Shown here: positions 35,068 through 43,892 of the stretch, piece after piece | How positions within the stretch are numbered: position 1 is the stretch's first letter | How the letters are laid out: every line of letters starts with the position of its first letter | NCBI RefSeq assembly: GCF_010093065.1 | Contig: NZ_CP048113.1 | Coordinates: 3,348,001 to 3,412,000 of the forward strand | Length of the DNA: 64,000 bases | DNA from: Chitinophaga agri | GTDB taxonomy: Bacteria; Bacteroidota; Bacteroidia; Chitinophagales; Chitinophagaceae | Reading direction: 5' to 3' | Notes under the pieces: generated by a model | What the model was told of the DNA's origin: nothing | Seen by the model: only the letters and a program-made list of their open reading frames with translations | Databases searched by the model: none | Made by a program: the position numbers and the translations under genes

Positions 35068-35988
35068 CTAGAGCACCAGGCAATCCATCCCCTCATGATC
35101 CTTTCTCCGCATGCCTCTATAGAGCTCCGGACTCACATGCATACTCTTCTTGAATAGGCGTGAGAAATGGTACGGATCTTCATACCCTATCGCAGTAGCC
35201 ACCTGCTTGATCTTCAGGTCTGTCGTGTATAACAGCAGACAAGCCTGCTGTAGTTTCAGGTGAATAAAATAATTCAGCGGAGACATGCCCGTCGTCTTTT
35301 TAAACAGGTTGGAGAAATGTGAAGGTGACAGGTCAGCCAGCTGCGCCAGGCGTTCTACCGTCAGTGTAGCCGCGAGGTGCTGCTGCATATACCGGATCGT
35401 ATCATGGATACGGTGATGCCCTTCCGCCGTGTCACGGGTAGGCTTTTCCGGGAAAAGAAAGGTCGAAATGAAGTGGTACAGATGTAGGTTTGCTTTGCTC
35501 AGATTGTCTTTTCCAAATCCCATCTTCAGTGACTGGAACATGCTGTTCCATAGCTGAATCCCTTTCTCATTGCGGTGAATGGGTTTTGGACCATCATACA
35601 GCCCAATGTTAAATCCATGATTAAATGCCTCCATATCTTTTCCGCTGAAATGCACCCAGTAAATTGTCCATGGATGATCATCATCAGAGCCATAGCGCAA
35701 CGGCAGATCAGTGACCGGAATAATGACATATTCATTCATGCCGACCCTGAATGTCCTGTTATCAATTGAGTACCAGCCTTTGCCGTGCGTACAATAGATC
35801 AGAATATTGTCCGTGCAGCCTTTTTCTCTGTCCCTGTAATGAAAAGCAGCTTTAGGAAAATAACCAATGTGTGTGATGTACAGCTGACCCAGTACGGGAT
35901 TGATCTTAATGGCATTTTTCCAGACGGCATCAGGGAGACTGATGAGCTGTTCCCCTTCGAAGCCATCCCTTCTTTTAAGAGTCCCCAT
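35068..35988 (-). CDS. AraC family regulator of the GH95 locus
   Basis: 306 residues. N-terminal sugar-sensing cupin (YCTHGKGWYSIDNRTFRVGMNEYVIIP; IYWVHFSGKDMEAF) and C-terminal AraC double HTH (ERLAQLADLSPSHFSNLFKKTTGMSPLNYF ... IGYEDPYHFSRLFKKSMHVSP). It is divergent from the susC gene at 36178 with 189 bp between, the classic place for a local activator of a sugar locus. A direct repeat (36021-36065) in that gap is a candidate binding site. Confidence 0.92.
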   Translation of the reverse strand: MGTLKRRDGFEGEQLISLPDAVWKNAIKINPVLGQLYITHIGYFPKAAFHYRDREKGCTDNILIYCTHGKGWYSIDNRTFRVGMNEYVIIPVTDLPLRYGSDDDHPWTIYWVHFSGKDMEAFNHGFNIGLYDGPKPIHRNEKGIQLWNSMFQSLKMGFGKDNLSKANLHLYHFISTFLFPEKPTRDTAEGHHRIHDTIRYMQQHLAATLTVERLAQLADLSPSHFSNLFKKTTGMSPLNYFIHLKLQQACLLLYTTDLKIKQVATAIGYEDPYHFSRLFKKSMHVSPELYRGMRRKDHEGMDCLVL

Positions 35989-36020
35989 AACGTGAATGTT
36001 GTTTTGATGTTTTTCGTACC

Positions 36021-36065
36021 TGAAAAATACTCAATTCATCTGAAAAAATAGTTGAATAATTCATC
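36021..36065. promoter_or_regulatory. direct repeat in the AraC/SusC divergent promoter
   Basis: TGAAAAATACTCAATTCATC (36021-36040) followed directly by TGAAAAAATAGTTGAATAATTCATC (36041-36065): same ends (TGAAAAA..., ...ATTCATC) with five extra bases in copy 2. AraC dimers usually bind tandem repeats of about two turns. A weak -7 box (TAGTTTTA) lies downstream toward susC. Confidence 0.5.
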
Positions 36066-36177
36066 AAAATAGATGGATTTGCTATTTACACCACCTAGGT
36101 GATGAAATACATTTGCCTGATAATTCCATTTATGAAATAGTTTTATTCACTAACACAATCTCCCAAACGTCTGGTTT

Positions 36178-39100
36178 ATGCCACGAATCCTCTCCACGTC
36201 CCGGTTACCCGGGGTACTAAAACACGTATACCTATTACTACTGTTTTCCACGAACTTCACCTACAACGCGTTTGCACAGCAAGCTGCTAAAGTTACCGTT
36301 ACCGGTACCATTACAGATACGTCAGGTGTGTTTCTACCGGGTGTATCTATCGTCGCGGAAAACAAAAAGAATGTCGCCACCTCAACCAACAACAACGGTA
36401 AGTTCATTCTTGACGTAGAAGTGGGTACATTGCTGCGATTTTCGTACATAGGTTTTGAACCACAGTTTATCACTGTTTCTCCTAATTCAAAGGTGATCAA
36501 CCTGACCCTCCGGTCAGCTACCTTTAATGCGGAAGAAGTCGTGGTTGTCGCTTATGGCCGTAAACAACGAAAGGAAGCGGTAGTAGGCTCAGTGACCACT
36601 ATTGATCCCGGCAACCTTAAAATTCCGTCCAGCAACCTGACAAATGCAATGGCCGGACAAATCGCCGGTATGATCTCCTTCCAGCGCGGCGGCCAACCAG
36701 GGCTTGACAACTCCCAGTTCTTCATCCGTGGGGTGACCACCTTCGGATATAGTGCCAGTCCGCTGATACTAGTAGACAACATCGAGTTAAGTGCAAATGA
36801 CCTGGCACGTCTCCAGGTAGATGACATCGCCAGCTTCTCCATCCTGAAAGATGCAAGCGCAGCGGCACTGTATGGTGCAAGAGGTGCGAATGGTGTTATA
36901 CTTGTCACTACGAAAGAAGGTAAAGCCGGCAAGGCGAATGTGAACGTTCGTTATGAGCATTCTATCTCCCGCCCTACAAAGACCGTAAAACTGGCCGATC
37001 CGGTAACGTACATGAAACTGTACAATGAGGCACTCACCACCAGGAACCCGCTTGCGACACCACTGTATACGCCGAATGATATTATCAATACACAGGCTAC
37101 ATGGAACAAAGCACCCGGGCATAATCCATATGTATACCCGGCGGTAGACTGGATGAAAACACTGTTCAGAGACCAGACCACCACACAACGCGCCAACTTC
37201 AGCGTACAGGGCGGTAATGATGCGGCACGTTATTACATCGCAGGTTCGTATGACAGGGACAATGGTATTCTGCAGGTGAATCCTGTGAATAACTTTAACT
37301 CTTCCATGAAGTTCGAGAACTATCAGCTGCGTTCCAACGTAAATGTAAAACTGACTAAAACCACAGAAGCCGTTGTTCGCCTCTGGGGTAATTTCAATGA
37401 ATACACCGGCCCCATTACCGGCGATCGTTCCGGCCTGGCCAGTGATATGTACGACAGGGCGCTGCATACCAGCCCGGTGGCCTTTCCGGCCTACTATCCG
37501 GCTGACAGTGCCAACCTGCTGACCAAACATATCCTGTTCGGTAACTCACTCACGACTTCCGGCGGACTGCAATCCAATCCTTATGCATCCCTGATGTATG
37601 GGTACAAAAGTTTTTCAGAATCAAGACTCTCTGCACAGTTTGAATTAAATCAGAACTTCAACTTCATCACCGAAGGACTGGCATTCCACGGCTTATTCAG
37701 TACCAACCGTTACGCATATTTTGATCTGACAAGATCGTATTCTCCTTTCTTTTATGACGTGGACCAGTATGACCAGGCAAGCAACAGTTATACATTGAAA
37801 TGGCTGAATAGCCAGCCGGGACAGGCACAGGAGTATCTCAGCTACTATCCTGGGGCTAAAAACGTGAACACTTTTCTTTACATGCAGGGCTCAATCGATT
37901 ACGCTCGTTCTTTTGGTAAAAATAACATCAGTGCAGCACTCATCGGTACCCGTCAGCAGAAGCTGAATGCCGATGCAAATGATCCGGAAACCAACCAGCC
38001 ATCATTACAATACTCACTGCCTTACCGTAATATCGGACTGGCAGGTAGAGCGACTTACTCTTATGCGAGCAAATACTTCCTGGAATTCAACTTTGGGTAT
38101 AATGGATCGGAGCGTTTCTCCATGCAGCACCGCTGGGGCTTCTTCCCGACTATAGGCGCAGGCTGGGTACTGTCTAACGAGAAATTCTGGAAAGGGCCTG
38201 TCAGCAATATTGTCACCAGGCTGAAACTGAGAGGTAGCTATGGACTGGTCGGAAATGACAACATCGATAACACACGTTTCTACTACCTGTCTAACGTTAA
38301 ACCCAATGATACCAACGGACCTTCCGCTGTATTCGGCACCAACAACGGTGTAAGGATGTATGGTACCACTATCCGTAACTATCCTAATCCGGGCGTAACA
38401 TGGGAAACAGCGAGAAAGTCTAACCTGGCAGCTGAGATCACCTTCATAGACAAACTGAATATAACAGCAGAGATCTACCATGAGTACAGGTATAACATCC
38501 TGCAACAACGTGGATACATACCAGTGACAACCGGTCTGGAAGCAGCAGTAAAGTCAAACGTAGGCACTGCCTATGCGAAAGGTCTTGACCTGAACATCAA
38601 CTATAAACAAACCTTCAATAAGCACCTGTGGGCATCTGTGCTGGCGAATCTGACTGTCACTGCCAACAAGTATGGCCGCTTTGAAGAGCCGCAGTACAAA
38701 TATGATTACCGTTTCCAGGCAGGTAAACCAATCAATCAGCCGTTCGGTTATATCGCAGAGCGACTGTTCGTAGATGATAAGGAAGCGGCTAACTCACCTA
38801 CACAGTTATTCGGTTCCTCTCCATTACCTATTGGTGGCGATATTAAATACAGGGATGTCAACAAGGACGGTATCATCAATCAGGACGACCAGGTACCTAT
38901 CGGTTTACCGACTACACCACAGATCATCTATGGTTTCGGTTTCTCACTGGGCTACAAAAACTTTGACCTGAACGCCTTCTTCCAGGGACTGGCAAGGGAA
39001 TCCTTCTTTATCAATGCTACATCGGAAGATGACAGATACTGGGGTAAATATGGTACAGCGCCTTTTGTTAATAATGCACAGATCCTACAGGCATATGCAG

Positions 39101-39423
39101 ATGACCACTGGTCTGAAGAAAAACAGAACCTGTACGCACTATGGCCCCGCCTGGCCACTACAGACATCCTGAATAACCAGCAGCAGAGCACCTGGTGGCT
39201 GAGGGACGGCAGTTTCATGCGACTGAAATCACTGGAAGTCGGCTACACACTACCTAAAGAGATCGCCAGAAAAATGCACATCAGGAATATGCGCATCTAC
39301 TTCACAGGTCTCAACCTCCTTACCTTCAGCAGCTTCAAACTATGGGATCCTGAACAGGCCGGACAAGGCTTCAGCTATCCTATACAGAAGGTATTCAACC
39401 TCGGTATCAATGTCAACCTTTAA
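36178..39423 (+). CDS. SusC/RagA TonB-dependent transporter of the GH95 locus
   Basis: 1081 residues. Signal peptide ending NAFAQ (~34), carboxypeptidase-like domain (VTGTITDTSGVFLPGVSIVAENKK), TonB-box-like EEVVVVAYG, plug (ILKDASAAALYGARGANGVILVTTK) and the long beta-barrel closing with FNLGINVNL. No STN domain, fitting control by AraC rather than by sigma/FecR. Imports oligosaccharide together with the SusD encoded next. The SusD frame overlaps its end by 14 bp if the first start is used. Confidence 0.95.
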   Translation: MPRILSTSRLPGVLKHVYLLLLFSTNFTYNAFAQQAAKVTVTGTITDTSGVFLPGVSIVAENKKNVATSTNNNGKFILDVEVGTLLRFSYIGFEPQFITVSPNSKVINLTLRSATFNAEEVVVVAYGRKQRKEAVVGSVTTIDPGNLKIPSSNLTNAMAGQIAGMISFQRGGQPGLDNSQFFIRGVTTFGYSASPLILVDNIELSANDLARLQVDDIASFSILKDASAAALYGARGANGVILVTTKEGKAGKANVNVRYEHSISRPTKTVKLADPVTYMKLYNEALTTRNPLATPLYTPNDIINTQATWNKAPGHNPYVYPAVDWMKTLFRDQTTTQRANFSVQGGNDAARYYIAGSYDRDNGILQVNPVNNFNSSMKFENYQLRSNVNVKLTKTTEAVVRLWGNFNEYTGPITGDRSGLASDMYDRALHTSPVAFPAYYPADSANLLTKHILFGNSLTTSGGLQSNPYASLMYGYKSFSESRLSAQFELNQNFNFITEGLAFHGLFSTNRYAYFDLTRSYSPFFYDVDQYDQASNSYTLKWLNSQPGQAQEYLSYYPGAKNVNTFLYMQGSIDYARSFGKNNISAALIGTRQQKLNADANDPETNQPSLQYSLPYRNIGLAGRATYSYASKYFLEFNFGYNGSERFSMQHRWGFFPTIGAGWVLSNEKFWKGPVSNIVTRLKLRGSYGLVGNDNIDNTRFYYLSNVKPNDTNGPSAVFGTNNGVRMYGTTIRNYPNPGVTWETARKSNLAAEITFIDKLNITAEIYHEYRYNILQQRGYIPVTTGLEAAVKSNVGTAYAKGLDLNINYKQTFNKHLWASVLANLTVTANKYGRFEEPQYKYDYRFQAGKPINQPFGYIAERLFVDDKEAANSPTQLFGSSPLPIGGDIKYRDVNKDGIINQDDQVPIGLPTTPQIIYGFGFSLGYKNFDLNAFFQGLARESFFINATSEDDRYWGKYGTAPFVNNAQILQAYADDHWSEEKQNLYALWPRLATTDILNNQQQSTWWLRDGSFMRLKSLEVGYTLPKEIARKMHIRNMRIYFTGLNLLTFSSFKLWDPEQAGQGFSYPIQKVFNLGINVNL

Positions 39424-39433
39424 ACGATTGCAG

Positions 39434-41350
39434 ATGCAAAAGATCAGTAAATTATTTGTCGGCCTGGCCCTCTCCATATGCATGCTATCGTCCTGTAACA
39501 AGTACCTGGACGTAGTGCCTGATGATGTTGCTACACTGGAAAGCGCGTTTGCGAATGCCAATGAAGCACAAGCCTATTTATTCGGATGTTATGCCACCTT
39601 ACAGGCATTGTCAGATATACGCCGCAATGCCGGCTTTACCACTTCAGGAGAAATGATGTTCCCTTATCCATTACAGGACCAGACTACCCTGGGCGGTAAT
39701 GGCGGAGACGCCGGATTCAGCATCCTGCGTGGTTTACAGAACAGCGCTAATCCACTACTCAACTACTGGGATGGTTATAACATGGGCATTAACATGTGGC
39801 AGGCGATCCGCCGGTGTAACATCTTCCTTGAAAACGCGCATATCCCCAGAGACCTGCCGGAATACCAGCGCAAAAGATGGGAAGCAGAAGCCAAATTCCT
39901 GAAAGCCTACTATCACTACTGGCTGATCAGGATGTATGGACCTACGCCGATCGTAGATGTGAACCTACCCGTGAATGCGTCTATCGATGAAGTAAGAGTG
40001 AAACAGCAACCAGTAGATTCCTGCTTTAATTATGTGGTACGCCTACTGGATGAAGCCATTGCCGATCTGCCACCTGTTATACAGAACCTGGCCGCAGAAC
40101 AGGGCCGTATCAGCTCCACCATTGCCAAAGCTGTGAAAGCAGAAGTACTGGCCACCGCTGCGAGTCCGTTGTTCAATGGCAACAGGGACTACATCAGCAT
40201 GAAAAGGAAAGATGGCACCATGCTGTTTCCTCAGGCATATGATGAAACCAAGTGGCAGAAAGCAATGATCGCCTGCCGGGAAGCAATTGAAGCAGCTACC
40301 ACCAGTAGTGCAGACCTCTATCAGCTCAGACTGAGCGGCGGTATTGTACACATGTCTGATGAAACGCGCAGAATGCTGACAATACAGGGCGCCTTTGTAG
40401 ATAGCTGGAACCCTGAGCAGATATGGACACTCAACTCACAGTTCGGCTGGCAGTACATGGCATCTCCAAGGGTGACTGCTGAAGCAGCAGCCAACGTATT
40501 TGCCGTATATTCCAACTTATCTGTTCCTATCGGTCAGTCGGAACTGTTCTACACCGATCACGGTGTACCTATTGGAGAAGACAGAACGTGGGACTATAAG
40601 AACCGTTACAAATTACAGGCAGGAGATGAAGCCCATAAGTATTATATCAAACAAAACTACGTCACAGTTAAAGGTAACTTCAACCGCGAGCCACGTTACT
40701 ATGCCGATGTAGCCTTTGATGGTAGCGTATGGTTCGGTTCCGGTGGACTGGACGACAACAATCCAAACTACATCAATGCAGTGAATGGACCTGCTGCACC
40801 ACCCGACCAGCTGCGTTATAACGCGACCGGTTACTGGGCCAAAAAGCTGGTACCCTATCAGACTACCTTCGGACAGAACAGCGTACAGCAAAACTATTCC
40901 TGGCCGTTCATGCGCTTAACCAGCCTTTGGTTACTATACGCAGAATGTATCAATGAAGTGAACGGACCTGGCGCTGATGTATACAACTGGATCGACAAGG
41001 TTAGAGAAAGAGCCGGTCTGGGAGGTGTAGTGAATGCATGGGCACAATACTCCACCAACCCGAATAAACCGACCACCAAAGATGGTCTGCGTGCTATCAT
41101 TCACCAGGAAAGAAGGATCGAGACAGCCTTCGAAGGCCAGGCCGGATGGGACCTCCGCAGATGGAAAGAACTGCAGAACGTACTGAGCACTCCATTGCAG
41201 GGCTGGAATGTTTTCAGCAGAAAGACAGAAGGTTACTACCAGCTAAGGATCGCACAACAGACTGTATTTGGCGTAAGGAACTACCTGTACCCTATCCAGG
41301 ACTTTGACATTCTGGCGAATCCTAACCTGGTGCAGACACTCTACTGGTAA
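39434..41350 (+). CDS. SusD/RagB outer membrane lipoprotein
   Basis: About 638 residues from the ATG at 39434 (MQKISKLFVGLALSICMLSSC). An earlier ATG at 39410 lies inside susC and would put extra residues before the lipobox, so the later start is preferred. Lipobox cysteine in LSSCNKYLDVVPDD; typical SusD blocks are GYNMGINMWQAIRRCNIFLENAH, RWEAEAKFLKAYYHYWLIRMYGPTPIVD and the closing IHQERRIETAFEGQAGWDLRRW...YLYPIQDFDILANPNLVQ. Longer than SusD itself (~550), as often in fucose- or plant-glycan loci. Confidence 0.94.
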   Translation: MQKISKLFVGLALSICMLSSCNKYLDVVPDDVATLESAFANANEAQAYLFGCYATLQALSDIRRNAGFTTSGEMMFPYPLQDQTTLGGNGGDAGFSILRGLQNSANPLLNYWDGYNMGINMWQAIRRCNIFLENAHIPRDLPEYQRKRWEAEAKFLKAYYHYWLIRMYGPTPIVDVNLPVNASIDEVRVKQQPVDSCFNYVVRLLDEAIADLPPVIQNLAAEQGRISSTIAKAVKAEVLATAASPLFNGNRDYISMKRKDGTMLFPQAYDETKWQKAMIACREAIEAATTSSADLYQLRLSGGIVHMSDETRRMLTIQGAFVDSWNPEQIWTLNSQFGWQYMASPRVTAEAAANVFAVYSNLSVPIGQSELFYTDHGVPIGEDRTWDYKNRYKLQAGDEAHKYYIKQNYVTVKGNFNREPRYYADVAFDGSVWFGSGGLDDNNPNYINAVNGPAAPPDQLRYNATGYWAKKLVPYQTTFGQNSVQQNYSWPFMRLTSLWLLYAECINEVNGPGADVYNWIDKVRERAGLGGVVNAWAQYSTNPNKPTTKDGLRAIIHQERRIETAFEGQAGWDLRRWKELQNVLSTPLQGWNVFSRKTEGYYQLRIAQQTVFGVRNYLYPIQDFDILANPNLVQTLYW

Positions 41351-41383
41351 GCAGGGATCTATTCAACTACTCAATTTTCACGT

Positions 41384-42643
41384 ATGAAGTATACATCGAA
41401 CGCTATACAACGGCTCTTGCTGTTATTCATTATATCAGGCTTTCTTCTTTTCTCCTGTAAGGAGATGGATGGTTACAACGAGATCGTATCCACAGACATG
41501 ACCAAACCTGATCCGGTCACGAATGTCAAAGTGGTTAATTTTAACGGAGGGGCCTATATCACCTATACACTGCCGAAGTCTTCCAACATCCTGTATGTAC
41601 AGGCAAACTACATGATCAACGACAAGAAAAGCAGGGAAACAAAATCTTCCTACTACTCTGACAGCATCACCGTAAGCGGCTTTGCGAAGAGTCAGGATTA
41701 TGATGTGGAACTGCGTGTGGTCAGCCGTGCACAGGTGGCATCGGAACCCGTGCATATTAAGGTCCATCCGGATACACCGGCATACCTGCTGGCCCGTCCG
41801 ACCATTACGATCAGACAGGACTTCGGCGGTGTACAGATCAGTGCATTCAATAAAGCACATGCTAATCTGGGTATCATCGTCGTATCACCAGACCAGACCA
41901 ACAAATACCAGATCATTTCCCAGAACTATACCAATGAGGATTCGATCACTTTCAGTCTGCGCGGATATGATACCATTCCCCAGAAATTCGGCATCTATGT
42001 GACTGACCAGTGGGAAAATATTTCAGATACTTTATATGCCACCATCACGCCGGTTTACGAAATGCAGATGGATAAATCGAAGTTCAGGTCCTATCAGCTG
42101 GGTACAGACGCAAGGACAGGCTTTGGCTGGGTAATAGAGAACCTCTGGAATAATTCGGCACAATCTCCGGGTTATCATACCGAACAACCTATTCAACCAC
42201 TGGTATGGCCCGCAGTGATCACTTTTGATATGGGGCAGACCGCAAGACTAAGCCGGTATACCATCTGGAACAGGGGTATAGATGGTAGTGGTAACTGGTT
42301 ATGGCAGGCGGGCGCTCCGCAGACATGGGTATTATGGGGACGCGAAGATAATCCCGTAGATGAGACCATGCCGGATGAGAATCATCTGCCACCAGTAGGC
42401 GGCTCCACACCCAATGGCTGGATCAACCTGGGCGTATATGAAGCACCAGGCAAACCATCCCGGTTACCGAATCCGCAGTACACGAATGCCGATCTCTCTT
42501 TCTGGAATGCAGGCTTCAGCTATAACTTCTCACTGAATCTGCCCAAGGTGAGATATATACGGTTCCAGTGTGTGTCTAATATGGCACAGACCAACAACTT
42601 CTTTAACGTGAACGAACTGACATTCTGGGGCGATCCGAGATAA
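41384..42643 (+). CDS. Lipoprotein with DUF4959-, DUF5126- and DUF5000-type domains
   Basis: 419 residues. Lipobox in FLLFSCKEMDGY. First third is a fibronectin-like DUF4959 part (PDPVTNVKVVNFNGGAYITYTLP), then a second beta domain, and a C-terminal F5/8-type-C-like domain (FDMGQTARLSRYTIWNRG ... KVRYIRFQCVSNMAQTNNFFNVNELTFWGD), the DUF5000 region. Such proteins are surface glycan-binding partners in SusCD loci (family knowledge). 33 bp after susD, so in the same operon. Confidence 0.85.
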   Translation: MKYTSNAIQRLLLLFIISGFLLFSCKEMDGYNEIVSTDMTKPDPVTNVKVVNFNGGAYITYTLPKSSNILYVQANYMINDKKSRETKSSYYSDSITVSGFAKSQDYDVELRVVSRAQVASEPVHIKVHPDTPAYLLARPTITIRQDFGGVQISAFNKAHANLGIIVVSPDQTNKYQIISQNYTNEDSITFSLRGYDTIPQKFGIYVTDQWENISDTLYATITPVYEMQMDKSKFRSYQLGTDARTGFGWVIENLWNNSAQSPGYHTEQPIQPLVWPAVITFDMGQTARLSRYTIWNRGIDGSGNWLWQAGAPQTWVLWGREDNPVDETMPDENHLPPVGGSTPNGWINLGVYEAPGKPSRLPNPQYTNADLSFWNAGFSYNFSLNLPKVRYIRFQCVSNMAQTNNFFNVNELTFWGDPR

Positions 42644-42661
42644 CCTTCCAAAAAGCAACCA

Positions 42662-43882
42662 ATGAAACGTTATACAACATATAATACATATCTGCTGGCC
42701 GGTTTGCTGGCCCTGATGGGATGCAGCAAAAAACCCACTGACTACCGTGACTTCCTGAACGGAGAGGAACTGACCTATCCCGGCAAAATATCCAACAGCC
42801 AGGCAAGGCCGGGTAACGGACGCATACAGCTGATATGGACACCCAGCCCTGACCAGAGCATTACCCAGTACAGGGTATTCTGGAACAATGGGGCGGACTC
42901 TCTTACAGTGGCTGCCAATACACATAATACTTCTGATACCGTAAGATGTACTATCCCTGACCTGTCGGAATATGTGTACTCCTTCATGCTCTATTCCTAT
43001 GACGGAAAAGGGAACCGTTCCGTATCCACAGAGATCAGCAATGCGCGGGTATATGGCACTGTGTACATTGGTACACTGAATAACAGGTTAACCAATACGG
43101 AGAATCTTTTCACCGTCAATGAAAACAACTCTGTTACACTGCGCTTCCTTACACCGGATACGATCAACATCCGTACGATACTGAAATACACGAACGCGCA
43201 GAATCAGGAAGCTGTTGCCACCCTGGCTCCTGCCGATAACGAGCTGACACTGACCGACTATAAATTCGGTACCCCTATTCTGTATCAATCTTCCTATATT
43301 CCTGTAGCCAATGCACTGGATACATTCAATGTACCACGTTATGATACCATTGCACCGATATACAAGCTCATTCAATGTGACAAGAGCCTGTTCCAGGAAA
43401 GGGATATGTGGGGAGATATGGGGATCTATCAATCAGATACCCGGGTAAGCAGATTGTGGGACGGCTCCGTTGGTCCGCAGGGATATCCAAACATCTTCCA
43501 TAGTGATGGAAATGGTGGTATGCCAAGAACACTGAGCTTTGATATGGGTAAGGTATATAACCGTCTGGCGGTAATAGAAGAGACAGGCAGGGATTGTTGC
43601 AATAATCCTGATCAGTTTGAAGTATGGGGTATTGCAGATCTTACGAATGCTATACCGGAAATGAATCCAGGTGACCCGGGCTGGAAAGATGCAATGCTGA
43701 ATAAGGGATGGACATTACTGACAGAAGTGAAAAGACAGGACAACGGCAATGGTGCCTTTAAGGCAAACCTGATTGACAATCCGCCGCCGGTACGCTTCAT
43801 CAGGATCAGGGTGCTGCATAATGCCAATGGAGAGAATAGTTATGTTAATATGTCGGAAATCACCTTCTGGAATAAAGAATAA
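42662..43882 (+). CDS. DUF4998-type surface lipoprotein
   Basis: 406 residues. Lipobox in LLALMGCSKK (cysteine ~21). DUF4998 region at the front (YPGKISNSQARPGNGRIQLIWTPSPDQSITQYRVFWNNG) and a C-terminal discoidin-like region (RTLSFDMGKVYNRLAVIE ... PVRFIRIRVLHNANGENSYVNMSEITFWNKE), parallel in layout to the preceding gene. 18 bp after it. Probably a second glycan-binding protein of the locus; the two may have arisen by divergence of a common plan, since both end on ...ELTFWG / ...EITFWN. Confidence 0.85.
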   Translation: MKRYTTYNTYLLAGLLALMGCSKKPTDYRDFLNGEELTYPGKISNSQARPGNGRIQLIWTPSPDQSITQYRVFWNNGADSLTVAANTHNTSDTVRCTIPDLSEYVYSFMLYSYDGKGNRSVSTEISNARVYGTVYIGTLNNRLTNTENLFTVNENNSVTLRFLTPDTINIRTILKYTNAQNQEAVATLAPADNELTLTDYKFGTPILYQSSYIPVANALDTFNVPRYDTIAPIYKLIQCDKSLFQERDMWGDMGIYQSDTRVSRLWDGSVGPQGYPNIFHSDGNGGMPRTLSFDMGKVYNRLAVIEETGRDCCNNPDQFEVWGIADLTNAIPEMNPGDPGWKDAMLNKGWTLLTEVKRQDNGNGAFKANLIDNPPPVRFIRIRVLHNANGENSYVNMSEITFWNKE

Positions 43883-43892
43883 GTTCGAGCTA

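Noticed and set aside
43773..43892. Longer N-terminus of the GH95 protein
   Set aside because: It lies in the end of the preceding gene and would bury the clear signal peptide at 43893.
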